This document shows positions 6,782 through 11,908 of a stretch of 11,908 bases of DNA, in pieces. Under the pieces are notes generated by a model. It did not search any database, was not told the origin of the DNA, and saw nothing but the letters and a program-made list of their open reading frames with translations. Position 1 is the stretch's first letter; each line of letters opens with the position of its first letter. The translations under genes and the position numbers were made by a program. Origin of the DNA: JBBFMJ01 sp037441225 (GTDB lineage: Bacteria; Acidobacteriota; Thermoanaerobaculia; UBA2201); the NCBI GenBank assembly GCA_037441225.1, contig JBBISU010000097.1, positions 1-11,908 on the forward strand, given 5' to 3'.

Positions 6782-8008
6782 ATGATTTTTAGCAAGAAAA
6801 AGATAAAAGAGTTGGAAGAAACAATTGAAAATTTAAATAAAAAACTGGAAGAAAAAGAAAAAGAAAAGGAAAATATCATTAAAGAACATGAGGAAAATTT
6901 TTTAAAAGAAAAGGAAGAAATATTAAAAAATTTAAAAGAAAAAGAAGAAAAACTCCTTCAAACAGAAAACAATTTGAAAAAAACAAAAGAAGAATTAAAT
7001 AATTTAAAAAAATGGGTTGAAAGGTTGGTAAGGAGTACTTATGAAGAAATCAAAGAACTATGGCAGGAATTAAAAATTCCACTGGAATACTCTGAATTAG
7101 AAAAAAATATAACACAAAAGCAAAAAGAAAAATTAGAAGGCAAATTCGAACAACTTCAAAGTTGGATGCAACAATTGGATATGGATATATCTGAAAGCCA
7201 TCTATATTTTGGTTTATGGTATAAAATTTTAGGAGATTTAAAAGAAGCAGCAAAACATCTTGAAATAGCTGCTCAAAAAGCAGTAGGACCCTTTGTTTGG
7301 AGGTTTTTAGGTGATTGTTATATGGAAATGGGTAAAGCAGATAAGGCAGAAGAGGCATATTCCCATTGCTTAAATGATCCAAAGATACCTCTTTATGTCT
7401 TATTAAATTATTCCAAAGCTTGCATTAGAAAAAAATTATACAAGGAAGCAGCAGAGGTACTTGAAAAGGCAATAAAACAAAAGCCAAAGGAATTTGAATA
7501 TTATACTTTAGCTTCCTATGCCCTTGGAATGGCAAAGCAATATGATAAAGCAATAAATGTTTGCCATAAGGCACAGGAACTATTTCCAGAAGAACCAGAG
7601 GTTTATACAAAAATGATAATCCCCTTGGCAAGGACTGGAAAAATGAACGATGCACGCCTTGCTTTTGAAAAGGCAATTAAATTAAAAGAAAACTTTGAAG
7701 AAGCATATTTTTATTATGGCGTTGCTCACATAGATAAGGATGATAAAAAAGCAGAAGAATATATACAAAAAGCAATTTCAATTAAAGAAGATTATTCTGA
7801 GGCATATTATTGCCTTGGAATTATCTTTAACAAAAGGGAGGATTTTAAAACAGCTTTAAAATATTTAAAACTTGCAATAAAATATAATCCTGATTATGCT
7901 GAAGCATATTATGCAATGAAAGAAAGTTATGAGGGTTTAAAGGATTTTGAAAAAGCAGTAACTGTTTTAAAAAAAGCAACTGCCTTAAATCCAAATTTTA
8001 AATTATAA
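6782..8008 (+). CDS. Coiled-coil and tetratricopeptide repeat (TPR) protein
   Basis: This is a 408-residue protein with no signal peptide or membrane helix, so probably cytoplasmic. Residues ~6-85 are almost entirely Lys/Glu with heptad leucines and isoleucines, forming a long charged coiled coil. A short linker (~86-136) follows. Residues ~138-408 hold about eight consecutive 34-residue TPR units, recognisable by the Y/L-G-A-Y-F-A-P spacing, for example YSEAYYCLGIIFNKREDF and YAEAYYAMKESYEG. TPR arrays bind protein partners, and the coiled coil probably oligomerises, so the likely role is a scaffold or adaptor; no enzymatic motif is seen. It has a consensus promoter and a GGGAG Shine-Dalgarno site. 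Its stop is one base away from the stop of the convergent anti-sigma gene. TPR proteins are too general for the partner to be named. Confidence 0.85.
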   Translation: MIFSKKKIKELEETIENLNKKLEEKEKEKENIIKEHEENFLKEKEEILKNLKEKEEKLLQTENNLKKTKEELNNLKKWVERLVRSTYEEIKELWQELKIPLEYSELEKNITQKQKEKLEGKFEQLQSWMQQLDMDISESHLYFGLWYKILGDLKEAAKHLEIAAQKAVGPFVWRFLGDCYMEMGKADKAEEAYSHCLNDPKIPLYVLLNYSKACIRKKLYKEAAEVLEKAIKQKPKEFEYYTLASYALGMAKQYDKAINVCHKAQELFPEEPEVYTKMIIPLARTGKMNDARLAFEKAIKLKENFEEAYFYYGVAHIDKDDKKAEEYIQKAISIKEDYSEAYYCLGIIFNKREDFKTALKYLKLAIKYNPDYAEAYYAMKESYEGLKDFEKAVTVLKKATALNPNFKL

Positions 8009-8013
8009 TTTAA
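7998..8013. other. 16-bp perfect AT palindrome at the convergent gene junction
   Basis: TTAAATTATAATTTAA is its own reverse complement and covers both stop codons (TAA 8006-8008 on +, TAA 8012-8010 on -). It contains no G or C and no loop, so it is a poor terminator. A palindrome of this length is not rare by chance in DNA this AT-rich. It is recorded because nothing else separates the two converging units. Confidence 0.3.
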
Positions 8014-8588
8014 GGACATTTATAAATTTTTAAATAATAAATCTTACCTTCAAAGTTTTCCAATTTCATTTTTTTTACTTTATTTAAAAAATAAGAACTA
8101 TAAGAAGAATAATTTGTTTCAATTAACTTAACTTCCTTTTTTCCTTCTTCTAAATTTAATTCTAAGAAAATATAATAATTTTCAGGAACCTCTTTTTCTA
8201 TATAAATTCTTTTTATCAATTTAGGAAAGTTATCAGAAACATTTTCCCTTACCTCAAGACAAAAAGGATAGCCCTTTTCTTTTAAATTTTGCCATAAGAG
8301 AAAGACAAGAATAAAAAATATTAAAGCAAATAAAAGAGGAAAAAAATTAGAAATTTGAATTTTATATGTTTTTAATAACTCTGATCTTTTAATTTTAATC
8401 CTTGCTTTTTCAGGTGGAAAAACATCTATACTTTTTAAGTCCTTTGATATTTTTTCCATCTCTTCCTTTGCTTTTCTACAACTTTCACATTCAGTTAAAT
8501 GATTTATTAAGAGATCTTCTTCCTTTTTTGAAAGAATTCCATCAATATGCCCTGATATTAACTTTAAAAATTTCTTACATTTTTTCAA
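8010..8588 (-). CDS. Membrane-anchored zinc-finger anti-sigma factor (zf-HC2 type)
   Basis: This 192-residue protein probably holds the ECF sigma factor encoded just upstream in an inactive complex. The N-terminal cytoplasmic domain has the zf-HC2 signature: C4, then H30, C34 and C37 in HLTECESC. A single membrane helix spans ~82-100, and the remaining ~92 residues should be periplasmic. That outer domain has two cysteines, C110 and C191, near its two ends, which could form a disulfide. It ends in a KKMKLENFEGKIYYLKI pattern reminiscent of TonB/AgmX C-terminal folds (weak). The start is a TTG at 8588-8586, supported by GGAGG at 8602-8598 with a 9-base spacer. It overlaps the sigma gene by 14 bases, so the two should be made together. 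Confidence 0.85.
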   Translation of the reverse strand: MKKCKKFLKLISGHIDGILSKKEEDLLINHLTECESCRKAKEEMEKISKDLKSIDVFPPEKARIKIKRSELLKTYKIQISNFFPLLFALIFFILVFLLWQNLKEKGYPFCLEVRENVSDNFPKLIKRIYIEKEVPENYYIFLELNLEEGKKEVKLIETNYSSYSSYFLNKVKKMKLENFEGKIYYLKIYKCP

Positions 8589-9123
8589 TTTTTTTTGCCT
8601 CCAATATTTCTTTTAATGCAATCCTTGCCCTTGCAAGGCGTGATTTGACAGTTCCAACAGGTATCTTTAAAATACTTGAAATTTCTTCATATTCTAACTC
8701 TTCAATTTCCCTTAAAACAATTATAATTTTAAATTTATTTGGAAGGGAAAGAATTGCTCTTTTCAAAATTTCCCTTCTTTCCATTATCATAAATTCTTCT
8801 TCAGGCGTTATCTGTTTTTTTAAATCCTTTTTGAAAAAATCTAAAATTTTTTTTCTGTCCCTTGCAAAAAACCTTTTTTTATTTTTTACTTCCCGATAAG
8901 CAATTTTTCCAATCCAGCTTTTAAAATTTCCTTTAAAATTAAAACTTCTAATTTTTTTTAATATTTTTAAAAATACATTTTGCATAGAATCCATTGCATC
9001 ATCTTCATTTCCTAACATAAAGAAACATATTTTATAAATGAAATTGGAGTATTTATCATAAAATTCTTGAAAAGCTGCTTCATTATTTAAAATCAAAAGG
9101 GAAACTAACTCTTCATCTTCCAT
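8575..9123 (-). CDS. ECF-family RNA polymerase sigma factor
   Basis: The 182-residue protein has the two-domain ECF layout. Region 2 is at ~5-90, with AFQEFYDKY and the DAMDSMQNVFLKI helix that binds the polymerase clamp and the -10 element. Region 4 is at ~120-175, with LPNKFKIIIVLREIEELEYEEIS and the helix-turn-helix ILKIPVGTVKSRLARARIAL contacting the -35. Length and motifs are normal for the family. The ATG at 9123 follows directly after an in-frame stop, so no longer start is possible. A weak AGGTG lies about 11-12 bases upstream. It overlaps the zinc-finger anti-sigma gene, the standard arrangement for a cognate pair. It may control its own operon, but no promoter motif could be confirmed. 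The signal it responds to is unknown; the transglycosylase and membrane-protein neighbours suggest the envelope. Confidence 0.93.
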   Translation of the reverse strand: MEDEELVSLLILNNEAAFQEFYDKYSNFIYKICFFMLGNEDDAMDSMQNVFLKILKKIRSFNFKGNFKSWIGKIAYREVKNKKRFFARDRKKILDFFKKDLKKQITPEEEFMIMERREILKRAILSLPNKFKIIIVLREIEELEYEEISSILKIPVGTVKSRLARARIALKEILEAKKIEKM

Positions 9124-9140
9124 TTAATTTAAAGACACCT

Positions 9141-9163
9141 AAAAAAAATAAAAGTTCCTTTTA
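9141..9163 (-). terminator. Weak terminator or attenuator between the membrane-protein and sigma genes
   Basis: Read on the - strand, TAAAAG (9163-9158), loop GAA (9157-9155), CTTTTA (9154-9149) and a run of eight T (9148-9141). The stem has one G-C pair, so it is weak, but the uninterrupted T tract is typical. It begins in the stop codon of the membrane-protein gene, like the terminator of the first protease gene. It could partly uncouple the sigma pair from the two upstream genes. Confidence 0.3.
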
Positions 9164-9964
9164 AGGTCCTGTTTTAATTTTACCTCCCTTCAATTCAGAA
9201 CCCCACAAACTATGGGGGATAAAAAATGTCAATATTGATACTAAAAAGGCAGCTATAATCCATTCTTTTCCTTTACCTTTCCTTGATTTAAAATAAGCAA
9301 TCCCCCAAAATATTATTAAAATTAAGCCCTTGTTATCTGTTAAATCTTTTCCAAAGGGAAAACCAGTCCAGAATTGTCCAAAAGCATAATATTGGACAAT
9401 TGGACCTAAAATTCCTGCACCAATAAAAAATAAAATAAAGGTAATCAATGTCAATTTTTTATTTTCTCCAAAAAATATTGCAAAAATTCCCGTATAAATA
9501 GAAATTAAAAAACCAAAAAATATGATAAATATGTGAATAATTAAAATTAGATTTGGAACTTCTCCTTTAAATCTTATAGTTATTGGCTTTTCAGGGATTT
9601 GTATATTTCTTAAAAGATAATATAGTTTAATATAATAAAGATATTTCCCAGCAGGTGAAAGTGTCTTTAAGGAGGCAACTAATTCTTTTCCTTCTCTTTT
9701 AAATTCAATTTTTTCCCATTCCTTATCTTCTGAAATATTTTTAAAATAAAGGTCTGCTTTTAAAATTTTATCTGGGATTGGTAAAATTATTTTGGCATCT
9801 TTTCCTGTATTTTCTGAACGGGGGAGTTTAAATTTATATTCTTTATCAAAGATTTTTAGTTTAACTTTAAAGGGATGGGTAGGTCCTGTCATTCTTTGGT
9901 AAATAGAAAAAAATATGGTTAAAAAAAAGGCAAGAATAAAGATTAAAAATTTTTTAAATTTCAT
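9161..9964 (-). CDS. Conserved polytopic membrane protein of unknown function ('YQRxTGPTxP' protein)
   Basis: The 267-residue protein has an N-terminal anchor (residues 6-22), then YQRMTGPTHP (22-31). A ~110-residue extracytoplasmic domain follows (~32-136), predicted all-beta, with LPIPD and LSPAGKYLYYIKL. About four more membrane helices lie at ~138-165, 171-188, 213-226 and 234-250. The strongest motifs are GPIVQYYAFGQFWTGFPFGKDLTDNK (187-212) and IPHSLWGSEL (249-258). I recall this combination as a conserved uncharacterised membrane family in several Gram-negative phyla; no function is known to me. The ATG at 9964 is chosen because GGAG (9974-9971) sits six bases before it. A longer in-frame ATG at 9976 would place that site inside the coding sequence and add four residues. 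It overlaps the end of the lytic transglycosylase gene by 11 bases, so the two are probably co-translated. Confidence 0.8.
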   Translation of the reverse strand: MKFKKFLIFILAFFLTIFFSIYQRMTGPTHPFKVKLKIFDKEYKFKLPRSENTGKDAKIILPIPDKILKADLYFKNISEDKEWEKIEFKREGKELVASLKTLSPAGKYLYYIKLYYLLRNIQIPEKPITIRFKGEVPNLILIIHIFIIFFGFLISIYTGIFAIFFGENKKLTLITFILFFIGAGILGPIVQYYAFGQFWTGFPFGKDLTDNKGLILIIFWGIAYFKSRKGKGKEWIIAAFLVSILTFFIPHSLWGSELKGGKIKTGP

Positions 9965-11741
9965 CATCTTCTCCATATAAAATTTTATAAATCATCCAAT
10001 TATATAAAACATTTTTTGTATAGTTTTTTGTTTCAAAATAGGGTATTGTAGAGTAAAAGGAAGGTAAATCAATTGTAATTGGGTCTTTTAGCCAAAAGGA
10101 AACAGAATCTTCACCTGCATTATATGCTGAAATTACATAAAGCCATTCCCCAAAATTTTCCTTTAACTCTTTTAAATATTTCAAAGAAACCCTCATATTT
10201 TTTTCAAGTTCAAAAGGATTTTCAAGATCTTCACCATATCTTATAAAATTTTGAGGAAGGATTTGCATAACTCCAAGTGCCCCTTGTTCTGATATTGCCT
10301 CTTCTTCAAAAAGAGATTCCTGTCTCATTATTGCCCAAAACAAATTTAAAGGTATTCCATATTCTTTACATAAAATTTTTGCCTTTTCTTTGTATGCCTT
10401 TGGAAAATAAATCCTTAAAATTTCAGGGTTCCAGTAGTCTGGTTCCAAATTTAAAATTTTGGATGCCTCTGGATAAATTATCTTTATAGCATCCCTGTAT
10501 TTTCCCTGTAATAAATAAATTTTTGCTACATCTTTTGGTTCAAACTTTAAAGTTTCAGTAAAAAATAGGCCTTCTTTAAAATGACCTTTATAAATTAAAA
10601 ATTGAGGGAAATTTACTGGCTTAAAATTTAAATTTAAAGGTGGGTCTTCTTTTGAAAATTTTGGAAGTTTATCTAAATAAAAAAAATTATAAGGGCTAAA
10701 AGCAGATGCTAATTTTGGTGCATAATTTCCTTTTAATCTTTCTTTCCAAAAAAGCACTTCCTTATTTTCTTTTAAAGAGTTAAGCAATTCCTGTGCCTTT
10801 TCTTTTTTTCCATAAAAAATATAATGAATTGCCAGATTTAAAGTTGCTTGGTTTTTTATTTGTTTTTTATTTATTTTTTTTAATATTTCTTCTCCCTTTT
10901 CAAGTTCACCATTTTTTAAATTTATCCTTAAAATTAAATATTGTGCTTCATTGAATAATTTATTTTTAATATTTTTTAATGTTTCAATGGCTTTTTCTTC
11001 TTCATTTAATAAAAGATAAACCCTTGCCTTTTGAAAAAGGGATTTTTCATCCTTTAAAATTTCAAAATATTTCAAACTTTCATTATAATCCTTTTTAAAA
11101 AAGTAAAATCTTCCTAAAATAAATAAATCTTCTTCACTTAATTTTTCTTTTAAAATATCCTCTTCTAAAATTTTCTGGCAAAAATCTAAATCCCTAAACT
11201 TCATCCCAATTTCAAAAAGTTTTTTTAAAGTTTTTTTATTTATTCTTAAATCTTCTTTTAAAATAAGTTTTGCTATAGCCAGTGCACCCTTTTGATTTTC
11301 TTTAATTGCTTTTTCAAGAAGTCCTATCTTATCTTTTGTACTTTCATAAGTAATTAAAAATATTTTTTCTTCAATTTTTTTTCTAAATTTTAAAGAAAAT
11401 TTTTTCTTAAAATTTTCATAATTTTTAATGGCTTTTTCATTATTTTTATCAATTAAAATTTCATAAGTTTCTTCCAATATCTTCTTTTTTGGATTCTTTT
11501 TTGAAAGATTTAAAAACCATTGAAAAGAATTTTCTTCATCTAAAATTGTTAGTTTATAATTTGCTAAAATACCAATTGGGTCATTTCTTTTAGAGAAACC
11601 TTTATAAATTTCAACTGCCCTTTCTATGCTTTGATTTTCTAAATTCAAAGCTTCCTCAAATATTTCCCAATCCTGAGGAAAAACCAATAGAAGCAAAAAA
11701 GCAATAAAAACCATAACAATTATTATACTAAAATATTTCAA
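9954..11741 (-). CDS. Soluble lytic murein transglycosylase (Slt-type, GH23) with helical-repeat N-terminal region
   Basis: This 595-residue enzyme should cleave the MurNAc-GlcNAc bond of peptidoglycan to form 1,6-anhydro-muropeptides in the periplasm. Residues ~5-20 form a hydrophobic export or anchor segment. Residues ~25-430 are helical TPR-like repeats, comparable to the superhelical ring of Slt70. The C-terminal ~130 residues are the SLT lysozyme-like domain: MRQESLF (472-478) with catalytic E475, then GALGVMQILP, and AYNAG (539-543). The annotated start is a TTG at 11741-11739 with AGGA four bases upstream. An in-frame ATG at 11714 would shorten the hydrophobic segment by nine residues and lies seven bases after a perfect TATAAT (11727-11722), so a leaderless start there is possible. 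It is the first gene of the right-hand block and overlaps the membrane-protein gene. Confidence 0.9.
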   Translation of the reverse strand: MKYFSIIIVMVFIAFLLLLVFPQDWEIFEEALNLENQSIERAVEIYKGFSKRNDPIGILANYKLTILDEENSFQWFLNLSKKNPKKKILEETYEILIDKNNEKAIKNYENFKKKFSLKFRKKIEEKIFLITYESTKDKIGLLEKAIKENQKGALAIAKLILKEDLRINKKTLKKLFEIGMKFRDLDFCQKILEEDILKEKLSEEDLFILGRFYFFKKDYNESLKYFEILKDEKSLFQKARVYLLLNEEEKAIETLKNIKNKLFNEAQYLILRINLKNGELEKGEEILKKINKKQIKNQATLNLAIHYIFYGKKEKAQELLNSLKENKEVLFWKERLKGNYAPKLASAFSPYNFFYLDKLPKFSKEDPPLNLNFKPVNFPQFLIYKGHFKEGLFFTETLKFEPKDVAKIYLLQGKYRDAIKIIYPEASKILNLEPDYWNPEILRIYFPKAYKEKAKILCKEYGIPLNLFWAIMRQESLFEEEAISEQGALGVMQILPQNFIRYGEDLENPFELEKNMRVSLKYLKELKENFGEWLYVISAYNAGEDSVSFWLKDPITIDLPSFYSTIPYFETKNYTKNVLYNWMIYKILYGEDDEI

Positions 11742-11800
11742 ATATTCCTATCATTCTGGTTGGTTAAAATAAAATCAATATAAAATGAAGAAAGCCCTAA

Positions 11801-11908
11801 TGGAATTGCAGGATTTAGCCTGTGTGAAATCAGAGCAGCAGAGCAGTAGTGTAGGGGTCGCACTCGTTAGACCCGTGAAATAATAATCAAAAAAATGTAG
11901 CCGCAGGT
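11801..11908. repeat. GC-richer noncoding segment with hairpins resembling dispersed intergenic repeats
   Basis: Three short elements occur here. First, CAGG (11809-11812) and CCTG (11819-11822) close an ATTTAG loop. Second, CAGAGCAG is tandemly duplicated at 11831-11838 and 11839-11846, then TGTAGGGGTC with GGGTC (11855-11859) pairing GACCC (11870-11874). Third, TGTAGCCGCAGGT at 11896-11908 is cut by the window edge and looks like the first arm of a GCCGCAGG...CCTGCGGC hairpin. From memory, 'TGTAGGGG' and 'TGTAGCCGCAGG' are typical starts of abundant intergenic hairpin repeats in several candidate phyla. Local composition is clearly less AT-rich than the neighbouring genes. No open reading frame or tRNA-like structure was seen. 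Confidence 0.45.

Noticed and set aside
6781..7040. A-rich repetitive DNA (GAAAAAGAAAAAGAA) that looks like a simple repeat
   Set aside because: It encodes the Lys/Glu coiled coil of the TPR protein; the repetitiveness is explained by heptad coding in an AT-rich genome.
7050..7382. 110-codon - strand open frame opposite the TPR protein
   Set aside because: It is the antisense of the TPR region; apparent hydrophobic stretches come from complementing Lys/Glu codons.
8402..8899. 165-codon + strand open frame antisense to the sigma/anti-sigma junction
   Set aside because: It lies entirely opposite two well-supported genes, is rich in Phe/Leu/Ser as expected for the complement of AT-rich Lys/Glu codons, and has no recognisable domain or ribosome-binding site.
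11801..11908. Possible tRNA or riboswitch at the right edge
   Set aside because: There is no T-arm GGTTCGA-type sequence, no acceptor pairing, and no recognisable riboswitch core. The hairpins are short and imperfect and fit repeat remnants better.

Overview
The window is about 11.9 kb of very AT-rich, densely coding bacterial DNA. It carries eight genes in two convergent blocks. The left block (about 1-8008) runs on the + strand and the right block (8010-11741) on the - strand. The envelope features point to a Gram-negative-type cell: a membrane-anchored Slt-type lytic transglycosylase, secreted multidomain proteases, and an ECF sigma/anti-sigma pair. Starts are mixed: strong Shine-Dalgarno sites in some places, TTG starts at two genes, and one start with no Shine-Dalgarno site that looks leaderless. 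The secreted-protein domain styles recall uncultured Acidobacteriota-like or related thermophile lineages. That is an impression from memory, and I cannot assign a taxon from this window.

Left block. Two large secreted metallopeptidases lie in tandem. The first (23-3400) has an N-terminal beta-type domain, a calcium-motif domain, an IPT/TIG-like domain, a matrixin-like zinc protease domain with an unusual third ligand, a PKD domain, and two copies of a ~220-residue C-terminal module. A probable terminator overlaps its stop codon. The second (3453-5909) is an M6 (immune inhibitor A-like) protease with a C-terminal kelch-type propeller. Next come a 69-residue nine-cysteine protein of the GDCCVxC family (5919-6128), a translationally coupled 205-residue orphan (6125-6742), and a coiled-coil plus TPR protein with its own promoter (6782-8008).

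Right block. Read in the direction of transcription, it contains a lytic transglycosylase, a conserved membrane protein of unknown function (the 'YQRxTGPTxP' protein), an ECF sigma factor and a zinc-finger anti-sigma factor. Most junctions overlap. This looks like an envelope-maintenance or envelope-stress unit in which a cell-wall enzyme and a membrane protein are linked to a signal-transduction pair. The periplasmic part of the anti-sigma factor resembles a TonB/AgmX C-terminal domain and carries two cysteines, which is the most distinctive hypothesis here.

The right edge (about 11801-11908) is noncoding, more GC-rich than the rest, and contains short hairpins that look like remnants of dispersed intergenic repeats. 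I found no CRISPR array, tRNA, rRNA or intact mobile element.
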